This document shows, one piece after another, positions 33,901 through 45,900 of a stretch of 64,000 bases of DNA. The stretch lies in NCBI GenBank assembly GCA_047967505.1, contig CM106539.1. One strand, given 5' to 3'. This stretch comes from Dipteris shenzhenensis. Lineage: Eukaryota > Polypodiophyta > Polypodiopsida > Gleicheniales. Position 1 is the stretch's first letter. Every line of letters begins with the position of its first letter. Made by a program: the position numbers and the translations under genes. The notes beneath the pieces were generated by a model. It did no database searches and was not told where the DNA came from. It saw only the letters and a program-made list of their open reading frames with translations.

Positions 33901-36900
33901 TTATGCCTACAAGGCACATACCATGGTTTATAGGGCATCACTAGAACCACCAGGATATGGCCTACAAATCCCCCTCCATGGGATGGGCTGAAGTACTCTA
34001 GAAACGTCTTAGAATACCTGGTATTTTCTGGTCATGGTGGCACATGTTCATCCAAAAGGATATAGCCACCTATGAATGTACAAGGGATGTCAGATCATGT
34101 AACAAAGGGAACCAAATGTAAAGCCTGTCGAAAGACTTTGAACTTGGGACGAGGAAGTGCCTTTGTAAACATATCTGCTATGTTGTCCTCTGTGGGAAGA
34201 TAGGACAACTCTATGTCTCCTGCTGACAACCGCTCACGAACATAATGATAATGAACTTCAATATGCTTGGTACGCGCATGAAACACTGGGTTACGCGCAA
34301 TGGCCAAAGCACTCTAGCTGTCAGTGTAGACAATAGTGGAGGATGTCTGGCGAATACCAAGATCTATAAGTAACTGTCGAAGCCAAACACACTCTACTGT
34401 AGCGGTGAAAGCTGCACTGTACTCAGCCTCACAACTAGATGTGGCAACTGTTGGTTGCTTCTTGCTGAGCCAAGAGATACATGAATTGCCAAGCAAAAAA
34501 CAATTGCCAGTATGTGACACTCTGGTGTCGGAACATCCTGCCCAGTCACTATCCGTGTAAGCATGCATGGTAAGTGAACCCTGATCACCATAGAAGAGGA
34601 CTAAATCTTGAGTGCCTCTGAGATATCTGAAGACTCTCTTTACCGCCTGCCAATGCTGTGAATTGGGCATGTGCATGAATCTGCTGAGCTGAGATACTGC
34701 ATATTGTAAGTCAGGTTTGGTGTGACATAAATAAATAAGGCATCCAACAGCCTGCTGATAAAGAGTGATATCACATGGTGGGCTCCCATCATGAGCTGAG
34801 AATTTGAAGCCAGGGTCCATTGGAGTAGAGATTGGCTTGCAATCCTCAATTGAAAACGATCAAGGAGCTGTCCAATATACTTGGACTGAGACATCATGAT
34901 ACCCCCCTCAACATGAGCAAACTGAATGCCCAAATAATAATGGAGCTGTCCCATGTCTAACATGTCAAAAATCTGCTGCAAATCAGCCTTGAAAACTGCA
35001 ATTTGCAGAGTATCTGGGACCGTGATGAGCATATCATCCACATATAAAATCAGCACTAAAAAATCAGATCCACTCCCACGGACATAAAGAGTGGGTTCTG
35101 TGGGACTATTCTGAAAACCAAGGGACAGTAAGTGTGCATGAATTTTGGCATACCATGCCTTGGGTGCCTGCTTCGGCATATCTTATTTTCAGAATTAACA
35201 ACCTCAAAACCAGGAGGTTGTGTGACATATACTTCTTCCTGCAGATCCCCATGAAGAAAAGCAGTCTTGATGTCAAGTTGGTGCACTTGCCAATGATGAT
35301 GGCTGCAATGGCAATGACACATCTAATGGTAGTAATCCTGGATGTGGGATCAAATGTCTCCTCAAATTCAATGCCTTGTTGTTGGGCATACCGTTTTGCA
35401 ACAAGACGGGCTTTGTATCGATCTATGCTGCCATCAGATTTCCTTTTTAATTTGTAGACCCACCGGGTTCCAATGGCATGCTTGCTGGGAGGGAGATCTA
35501 CTAATTCCCATGTGTCATTTTTAGCAATGGAATGTAACTCAGCTCTCATTGCATCCATCCATTCTTTGCTGTCAAAAGCATCTTTATGGCATAGAGGCAA
35601 TGAATCAAGCTGTAGCAAGGAGTGCAAACTCAAGAAAGTGACCATGCTGTCTATTCCCTGATCTTGTCCGGGCAGCAAAAAGCTGATCTTGTTTGCTGTC
35701 CCTCAATGTATCAAGAAGCCATCTGGGAACTTGCCTTTGCTATCTATTGACAGCTCTTTCTTCAATGACTGCATCATGAATAGTGGGATCATTTTGTGCC
35801 GGAAGAGAAACCTGCAAATCAGCATGAGGTAGTGGCTGATTATTGCTTGGTGAAGGGCCTGCAGGAGGCTCATGTTGCTGGTCAAAGTCCTCTTCTGAGG
35901 ATGGCAGAGGTAACCAAGATTCAAAGGCATCAAACATGTCAACATCTGGCTTAGCTTTGCAGTCCACAAGAGGAGAAGCTGAATGTTTAGCAAAGATTAC
36001 ATCTCTACTGACAATAATCTTCCCAATATTTGGTTGGTATGACCGATACCCTCTGCTCTCCTGGCTGTAACCAATAAATATGCATTTGATTGCCTTGTCA
36101 TCAGGCTTATGTCTCAGCTGGGATGGTACATGAACATATGCAAGAGACCCAAAAACTCTCATGTGTGAAAGTGAAGGCTTCTTGCCTTTCCATGCTTCAT
36201 AAGGTGTAACAGTCTTCAATGCCCGTGTAGGTGATCTATTCAGCACATAGTTTGCACACATTACTGCATCAAGCCAAAATTTATTGGGCAAAGACTTGGC
36301 CTCAAGCATGCATCTGGCCATCTCCATTGTGGACCTGTTTTTCCTTTCAGAAACAGGATTCTGCTGAGGAGTGTAAGGAGTAGTACATGAGTGAATAATG
36401 CCCCATGAAGACAAAAATGCATCAAACTCCTTAGCCATACTCTCTCCCCCCCTATCTGTGTTGAGGGTGACAAGCTTGCATCCTGATTCATTCTCAACCA
36501 TATTCAGCCACCTCTGAAAGTATAAGAAAACTTCAGATTTGGCTTTTAAAGGATATACCCAACAATATCTTGTGAAATCATCAATGAGAGTCATAAAATA
36601 TTTGTATCCCCCAATGGCATTTGTCCTCATGGAGCCACAGACATCACTGTGTACTAGCTGCAATTTCCTTTGTGAGAGTTTTGGACAATTCTTTTGAAAA
36701 GGAAACCGATGCATCTTACCCAAAAGACAACCCTCACACACATGTTTGGAAATTGTGTGAGTTTGAGGTACATCATTTGCATCTGCTGTGAATGGAGCTT
36801 TGCAAGAGCTCTGTAATTGAGATGACCCATTCTCTCATGCCAAAGACGAGTTTCAGCAAGCTGTGAATCTGAAATAGCAAATGCTTCAATAGAAAGTGCA

Positions 36901-39900
36901 GCTGAGTGATGATCAAGGTGATAAAGCCCTTTCTGCAAAGTGCCAGTGAGAACTATGGCATTGTCATCACGAAGATCATAAACTAGGCATCTGTAGCCAT
37001 TAAAAATATCTTGGAAACTTGAAGTGGCAATTGCTGAAATTGAAATCAAGTTGACTTCAATTCCAGGCACAAAAAGAACATTTGTCAGAGTAACAGGATG
37101 GCTTGAAATGGATGTGAGCTGCACATCTCCAATTCCTTTTACAGCATATGAAGCATTATTAGCACATGTGACAGTCCCCCCTCGAGGTGCATCAGCTAAA
37201 GAATGAAACAACTGTCTGCAAGATGTGACCTGCTTGGAAGCACCACTATCAAAGTACCAGGACTGAGCATCATTAGCAGTAAAGAATGCATCAGCTTTGG
37301 AGTGATCAAATGAGCAATGGACAGCCCATGCCCAATCATCCTGAAGAGCATGTGCATGTGAAGCATCCTCCGGCTCATGGGATTCAATAGCATGAGAGGC
37401 ATTAACTGTCAATCCTGCTTTCTTTTTCTCCGAAGCAATGCGCTTCCTGCATTCTGAAATGTCATGTCCAGGCTTGCGACAATAGTTGCATCTTTTCTTC
37501 TTTGACTTATCTGCTGTATTTTTAGATTATGGGAGGAATTGCAGCTACTATGCGCAGATTTTGGCTTGCCCATAGGCTTGGAAGCCTTGCCTCTTCCTGT
37601 CTGCTGTGAAGCAAATGCATGATCAGGAATAATGGCTTGTCTTATAGCTCTACTTTGCTCTTCTTGCAAAAGCAAAGTAACTAGCTGATCAAAAGAATAG
37701 TGGTTTGGATTACCCATGGCCACTAATCGAAGGGTTGTAGCAAACCCTTGATATGTATATGGCAGTCCATTCAATGTGGTACTGACAAGCTGTGAATTTG
37801 GCACCACCTCATCAATGTTGGTAAGTTGTTCCATGAGGTCCTTGACCTTTGTCAGGTATGCATCCATAGAGTCACCTTCATTCATGCTGACTTCCTGTAA
37901 TTGCCTTCTCAAACATGCAACACGTGCCTCATTGCGAATCCAATAGAGGTGCTGTCCTGCAAGACCGGATGTGTGGAATAATGATTCTCTTGCATGATAA
38001 AGCAGTACATGAATGTGCATTTGCATCTCTTGCATCCCATCTTGTCTGTTCCTGAGTTGGAAGAGTAGTAGCAGGAGTGCTAGAAGATGAGGCATTAGGA
38101 GGAGTACCCCCTGTAGAGGAACCAGCAGTAGAGACAACCACTGTAGCATTGGCTGGCCTCAGATCAACCCCAGAAACAATATTCCACAAATGCTTTGCAA
38201 CAAGAATATGTTTCATGAGATAAGACCACATCGGATAGTTGGTGCCATCCAACTTATCATCTTCACGAAGAACGCCAAATAGATCTTGATTGTTCCCAAC
38301 CATAGCAAATGTGATACCCTGAAAGAGACCTGAAAACCCAAAAGCCTCAAGGCTATCACTGCAAAAAGCTGGCTGTCCAAAAATGACAGCAAATATCTGC
38401 AAATTTCCGACCCAAATCAAAGGGCAAATGCAGATCTGACCCAAATGTGACTGTGGCAGGCAATGTTCACTGCAAAAACAGCAAATCTGGCAAAAGCCCC
38501 AAATTTATTGAGGGCAAATAGGCCAAAAAGAGGGCAAATGCAGAAAAGCCCTAAATTTTGCCGAAATTTTTGCAAATGTGACCCAATGTATGCGAATCTG
38601 ACCCAATGTATAGCCTCAAGGCTTGAAACTGCAAAAATATGAGTTACTATCCCAAACACCAGTTGAAATTGAGCTCCCAACACAAAAGCCCCAAATTTTG
38701 TTGACCTGAGTGATGACGTGGCACAATGTGGCAGTCCTGAACCTGAAATTAACTGAAAACTTTAATTTTTGGAAGGATTTCAGTTGTCAACCTTGTCAAA
38801 AGTATTGTATGGGGCAAATGCAGAAAAGCCCCAAATTTTGCTGAAATTTTTGCAAATGTGACCCAATGTATGCGAATCTGACCCAATGTATAGCCTCAAG
38901 GCTTGAAACTGCAAAAATATGAGTTACTATCCCAAACACCAGTTGAAATTGAGCTCCCAACACAAAAGCCCCAAATTTTGTTGACCTGAGTGATGATGTG
39001 GCACAATGTGACAGTCCTGAACCTGAAATTAACTGAAAACTTCAATTTTTGGAAGGATTTCAGTTGTCAACCTTGTCAAAAGTATTGTATTGACAAGTTG
39101 AAGGTCCAAATGTCAAAAGCCCTAAATTTTTCTGTTGGAAATTAGTGTTTGACAGTAAAAACAGTAAAATACTGCAAGAAATTTAACACTTGCCAAATGC
39201 TGTACCAAATCCTGGAGTAAACACAACTGTACGGATGCCAGTACGGTAACAAGTACTATGCCTGTACGGAGGCAATATGATGCCTGTACGGAGGCAGAAG
39301 AGGGGTTGAAGGGGGCGGGGGTAGAGGAGAGGAGAAGGGGCTGAGGGTAGAGGATGTAGGATCGATTGAGAGAGAGAGAGTGCAGGTAGCAAAGCGTCGC
39401 ACAAGTCTTACCCGTCACGTCAAACTTGGATAATGAAAAAGGAGTACAAGGTTCAAGTACCTAGACCTAGGACTAAGTGTCCCAGGTGTCACATAGGACT
39501 AAGTGTCCTATGTGGCCTAAAAGGCACTAACATTACAAGTGCCTATATTTATGCCTACAAGGCACAAACATGGTTTATAGGGCATCACTAGAATCACCAG
39601 GAGATGGCCTACAGAGGAGAGGGTAGGCGGGGGGTAGGGGCTGAGAGTAGAGGCGGGGGTAGGGGCTGAGAGAGGGGGCTGTGGAGGGCGGAGTAGAGGC
39701 GGGGTAGGGGCGGGGGTAGGGGCTGAGAGTAGAGGCGGGGGTAGGGCGGAAGTAGAGGTGGGGGTAGGGGCTGAGAGAGGGGGCTGTGGAGGGCGGAGTA
39801 GAGGTGGGGTAGGGGTGGAAAAGGGGCGGGGAAAGGCAGGGGTGGAGGTGGGGAAGGGGGCGGGGATAGAGAGAAGGGAAGGTAGGAAGGGGGCTGAGGG

Positions 39901-42900
39901 GAGGGGGGAAAGAGGGGCAGGGAAGGGAGGCAGAGGGCAGCACCGAAGGCGGGGAGCAGCAGCAGCTCCAAGTCTGTTTTGTTTTGACCCCTCCTTTTTG
40001 TGTACATATTTATAAATATATTGGCACAAATAAAATGTTTGACTTACAATGTATAGGGGTTATGTGACCTGCAAAAATGGAGAATTGTATGGGCATATGC
40101 TAATAGATTGCAGCCTGATATAGTGGCCTTACAAGGGCATAATCAGCATGGTTATGTAGGCCGGACATGGCATTTTGCAGGATATGACGTTTTCTATGCA
40201 CGTAACAACTCATTTTCTGGCATGGTACTTCTTGTGAAACATGTCCTTCGCCTATTGTGGCCTTCAATGACTGAGAAGGTCAATGGATTGCTATGCAATG
40301 TGTTTTGTAAGGAGAGATCTTTGAGTTTTCCTCTGTCGGTGCTGCACAATCATCACATTCTAGAGCATTAATTTGGTATGCAACAGTATCCTTGGAGCCA
40401 AAATGCTTTTCTTTGTGGGTATAACAATAATGCTCCGCGCCGGGAGATAATACCTTTGGTCATATGCACATGCTAGTCTCAGAGCATGTGCAGTGGACTG
40501 AACTACTGCTCCAGTTTGGTCTTACCCACCTTTGGAAAGAGGCATGGGCTTTCTTTCCTGGTCATACTTTCAACATAATGCACAGTCAGCTTACCAGGTC
40601 CGTTTGGATTGTTGGCATGTGCTTAATGTGCACCAAGATGATGCATTCACTTGTTACAAGCGAAATGATTATGCATTCCTGCATTCAGATCATGCTCCAC
40701 TTTGGTTGAAACTGTCTTTTTATGAAGTTTAGAATGACAGCCTACTGGATAAAAGGCTGCTTATTATAAAATGATAGTTACTTGCAGCATGAGGCATACA
40801 AAGACATGGTGTGTGATGCCATGGCTCCTCATTGGGCACACTGCCACAATGGTGTTGACTATGCATGGATTGCCTTTGTTACCCGTATACAGCATGTAAT
40901 CCATGAGGATGGCAAGAACTGCATGCATTCTCTTAGGAAGGATGTTGCTAAAGCTAAAAGCACCTGTCTGACGGCTTGAAAGAAATCAGTCACTTCTGGA
41001 ATTTATATCATGCTGAGGCTACTTGCCTATGTCAGGCTAGACATTTCTTACACGTAATGACTGTAGAAGGTTGAGAAGTGGGAAACCAGGGCCAAGCAAA
41101 GGGCTTTCATTGATAAGGGATCCTCGTCCAAGGATGTTTTAAAGGCTTGCACTATAAGAGGCAAAGTGAAAATACTTGCCGGGTTAAAAATGCGGATGGT
41201 ACCTGGACCAATTCACGGGCACAACTTGCTCAAGCATGTGTTAGCCACTATGCTAAACAGTTTGGGAATGTTGTTTCTCCTTAACATGCTGAAATGTCCA
41301 CACAACAGGAACAAATTCAACATGTCACTCCAATTATGTATCCTCATGTCAGTCCAATTATGTATCCTCATTACGCCATGCAAATTGAAGCTCCTTTCAA
41401 GGATAAAGAATTGAAAGATGTCATCAGATCATTTGGCAAATCCAGGTCGGGACAGTCTTACTGTGGAGTTCTTCTTGCAATATTGGGATGCCATTTTGCG
41501 TGCACTATGATATATGATTAATTATGCCAGCTAGATGGAGAAAAGGGTTGATTAAATTATTCCCTAAGAAACATTTATGTGAGTCCTTTGTAGAGTGGAG
41601 GCTCATTACACTCATGCTTGTCATCTTAAGTTGGTTGCTAAGACAGTGATCCTATCAAAGGTTTCTTGCATGAGGGTTTACACCTTGCCCAGCATGGGCT
41701 CATTCCCTGCAGCCATATTATAGATAATATTGCCAATGCTAATATGCAGAGTACACTGAGTAGTACAAGGTTTTGCTGCCTCCTCCTTGGGTTTCTGCTC
41801 ATGCAAATTGCATCTAGTCTATGAATCGTACTTCTCAGTGGTGGTTAAAAAGGCGGCGGCAATTTTGGGCTTACAAAGTCCCCCTTTATCCACATATTTT
41901 CTTACGGGCAATTATGCTGGGGGTTCTTCCTTTTAGACAGATCTTGGCATGCTGACCTGCTACTTGTCTCCAATGTCTGTCCGCATGGGTCTCTATGCCT
42001 CATCATTTTGGCATTGCCTTAAAACTTGTGACTTGTTTTTCTACAGCAGCGTCTTCAGCCACTCTTTTCTCATGCTTGCTTTGGCAAGCTATTCTGGCTG
42101 TTTGAAATTCACCCTGCCAAGCAGGGGTATGATCTTTTCTTTACTTTGGGCACTATAGACTCATTGGAAGGACCACAACCATAGGGTCTTTGCTGATCTG
42201 TCCCTTGCCAGGTATCCCTTCTTCTGGGCATCTTTACGGCAATCATTCTTCGACTATCTGTCTTGATTATCCTGCTTTCTTGTCATATAATGAGATCTTT
42301 TGATGTGGTAGATGCATGTCTCCTCCTTGGAGACTGCTTTTGGTAATTGTTTAAAGAAAAAAGAGAGTGTGTGTGTAATTATGCGGGCTCGCGTGCACAC
42401 ACACACACTATGCACGCTCGCGTGCACACACTTTTTTGTGTAATATCCAATGCTGTATTTATATGCTCATAAATTTACAAGATGGGAAGTCTCCAAAATG
42501 GAGAGTATCCCAAAGATCAGAAACATACAAAGAAAAGCTCTATGCAAGAAGCATCTATATCACCCTCATGACAGGCATCATATAAGGATTGCCACAACGA
42601 TGCGCGGAAAGATTCATATGACTTGTGAATCTGCCGACCCAAGTATGCCAAATTGTGCTCACTCCAGATTGTCCAAAGAGCCCAATATCTCACCCAAGAG
42701 AGAAATAGTGAGTATTGAGACAAAGACCTCATAAATCTGCCAAATAGCAAAAAATGTTTCCCAAATCTGTGACTCAGGAAACGGAGCCGAAGATGATCTG
42801 AAATTCTCCCTAGGAGGTTCCTGGAACACGGGCAGTGCCAAAGCAAATGAGGGACAGTCTCTGAAGGAGCCTGACATCTTAAACATGTGGATGGTGCAAT

Positions 42901-45900
42901 GCGACGTTTGGCAAGTGTGACTCCCACTGACAATGTGCCTGTCATGCATCTCCAAAGAAAAAGTCTTTGTTTCAAAGGCATTTTACACTTCCATAATAAC
43001 CGGAGATTCTTCCGCCACCATGAAAGGGACTTCCTGATATGCCACAGAGTATTGGCATATTGCTGAATCCATGGAGCAGGCTGAAGAAGCCTGTGGGCTT
43101 TGATGGAGGTCAGGGCAGGCAGAGGAACATGATGAGAGCATGTAGCAGAGGGTTGCAATTGCCAATCCATAAGCCTGTCTGTGTCAGCCACAGGGGGAAC
43201 AGGTAGAAGAGGATGTAACAAATCAGCAATTTTCTTCCATATCAACCGATGGTGCATTCCCAATGCATAGGAAGCAGTGGCATGAGGAAAGGATAAGACA
43301 TAGCCCTGATTATCTACCACATCATGTATATATCTAATTCCCAATTTCATGAGATTGTATGCCCGAACAGGTTCCTATAAAGCAAGTGGAATGTCAAAGA
43401 TGGCACTCCAATGAATACTTTCTTTCCTCATTGAGTTTGTCCTCGAGCAATTGTCAGGAGCCCATTTGACCTTAGAAAGTACTTGTTTCCAGTCTAGTAT
43501 CAGAGCAGTAGAGAAAGGACAGCCAGTTATCTTCCCTACAAATCTCCCAATTACAACCTCCCAATGATCTGTAGTCCAATGACCATAAGCAGAAGTCCTC
43601 ATGTTGACACACATGGATGCTATCATACATGTTCATGGCTGTTGTTGGCGGAAAAAAGTATGGAGCATAGTCGCCTTCCTTGCAAGTACATGATATCTTA
43701 TATTGAGGATATTAAGTCCACCATGCATCCTAGGAGAGCACACCATTTCCATCTTCATCAGTCTCAATGCTTTCACAGCTATTTTTGTCTTCCATAACAT
43801 CTCCATAGCTTGAGACATAAAGGCTGAAATATCTCTGGAGGACCAATGCAGCAAAGGCCAAAGAACTAGACATAGGACATTACAATGGATTGTACTATTA
43901 TGAGCTTGACATGAAGTGGCCAAGTAGAAAATTTCCAGTATTGCAGTTTATGTTGAAGTCTTTGGAAGATCCATTTTAACTGCTGCTTCCTGGTGATATG
44001 CCATCCTATAGGATATCCCAAATGTCTGACTACATCTTTGGAATGCACCACCTGACATGGCCAAAGAATAGAATGCTAGTCACATTGTTTCAGGGGAATC
44101 AATTCAGATTTGTCAAAATTAATATGCAATCCCGCTGCCAATCCATACAATGATAGAGCAGTCATAAGCATGTGAACTTCTCGGGGAGAATTCTGTGGCA
44201 TAAAGAAGGAATCATCATCATATGCTTGTGCCAAAAAAGATGCAGCCCCAGGAATTTTAAGACCAGTCATCTATCCTGTGTTTGTAAGATGATCAAGATA
44301 CATTAAGAGGGGATGGGTCGCAATGGCATAGAAGAGAGCACTAAGAGGGCAGCCCTGTCTAACTGATCTACCCAATGTCCATGACCGAGATAGATGACCC
44401 CCAAGAATGCACTGAGAAGTAGAGCCAGAATAAAGCCAGTAAACTGCATTTGCTATCTTTGGACCAAAGCCCAACTTTGTCATAATTTGAGAGATAAAGT
44501 CCCATTGAATAGTGTCAAATGCCTTAGCAATATCTACCTGCAATATGAGCACATCTTGATGTGAGTACTTAGCATATTCAATTGCAGTCAATGCATTGGA
44601 GATATTGTCATGGATGTGTGTTCTCGGCACAAACCCATACTGATGAGGATGAAGGCCCGCATTCAGTATCCTGTGAAGCCTATACACAATCATTTTGGCA
44701 ATGAGTTTGTAAACTACAGGCATCAAAGTAATAGGCCTCCAATCTGACATATGGTCACACAGATGTTTTTTGGGCACAAGTTTGACTATGCCATGCTTGC
44801 AAGAGTGCAGTAACTGACTTTCTTGCCAGGCAACATTGATCATTTGCAAGAGGACATCTTTCAAATCATCCCAAAAAGAAATATAGAATTCCACCCTAAG
44901 GCCATCCCAGCCAGGGGACTTGTATTTGCCGAGGTGGATCAAGGCATTATCAAGTTCTGTATCAGTAAAAGGTCTCTCCAAGGTAAGAGCATCATCCATT
45001 TCCACTATTTCAGAAACATATTGGAGGAATTCAGTCCTCGCATCAGTCATTTGAGTTGATGGGGAGCCAGGAGCAGATAATAATTTCTGGAAATAATTTT
45101 GGCATTAATCTTGGAGATCAGAGAAAGAGTGCGTCCAAGAGCCATCGAGCTTCCTTACCCTTAGACATGAGTTTTTCTTTTGAGTAGCATGCAGGCCCTG
45201 GAAAAAGGCTTTTGATGAGCAGCCCTTATCCATGAGGGGCTTGATTCTTGCTATAATCTGCCATTTGTGCAATTTCCTCTGATCATTAGCAGTCAATTTA
45301 ATCCGAGCATATGAAAGGGAATCATTTTCTGATTCAGAGAGAGGCCTTAAATGTGAAAATTCAGTCACTTTGTTGTGCTGTCCTTTTTGCCCATTTAACC
45401 TCATTCCTCCATTTAGTCATATGCCAGTTTCCATACTCCCTAATGACATTCTGTATACGAGAGACAAAGCTGTCCCAAGCATAATCCATGTCCTCCTGGG
45501 CATGCAAAGGCAAGGGATGAATTGCAAATCTGATCATTTGCTGGAAATAACGATGTCGGAAATAAGCTTGATTGACATGCAATAATCTACTGGAAAGGGG
45601 TGGCAAATCATCCAGTGGCATACCAAGATGCAGATTCATCCATAATGGGGCATGATCTGACAAGCCCAATGAAAAATCTACGAGGAGATGAGGGCTAAAT
45701 CTGCATATTGTTGTGGGTAAAAACAAGTACCATCTGTCAAGCCTTGCCCAGTATGTAGTAAAAAGTGCATTATGATGAAAAGTATATCCAGGCACTGACC
45801 CTTGGAGAAGCAGCCATAAATCTTCAGCCTACACAGAAAGAAGTATGCTATCCCATTTCTGCCTTTCCAATGATAGCATATGAGATCTTGAAGTGGTGTT

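Larger units (their letters stand above)
33707..39613 (-). mobile_element. Complete Ty1/copia element copia-C, 5.9 kb
   Basis: Two LTRs (260 and 259 bp, ends TGTAGG/CCTACA) enclose leader, gag, protease, integrase, reverse transcriptase and RNase H, all on the - strand. The 5-bp duplication gagga occurs at 33702-33706 and 39614-39618. The element landed in the Pro-rich part of LINE-C ORF1. LTRs differ at about ten positions, so it is not recent. The normal primer site next to the 5' LTR is missing and replaced by a copy of LINE flank. Confidence 0.94.
27659..39998 (-). mobile_element. LINE-C with nested copia-C
   Basis: The 3' end is a T13 run (27660-27672) and the 5' end is near 39998; the two are bracketed by the 13-bp duplication. 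Without the nested copia (33707-39613 and one 5-bp copy of its duplication) the LINE is about 6.4 kb, a normal full length for plant LINEs with two ORFs. The parts, in - strand order, are GC-rich Pro-coding start, ORF1 with a CCHC knuckle, then ORF2 with endonuclease, reverse transcriptase and a zf-RVT region. All are decayed. Confidence 0.94.

Noticed and set aside
39517-40029. Three overlapping Pro-rich open frames on the - strand, one starting outside the LINE
   Set aside because: Only the frame matching LINE-C ORF1 has support; the Met at 40029 lies beyond the LINE end and its duplication, and the ends at 39517-39613 lie in the copia LTR.
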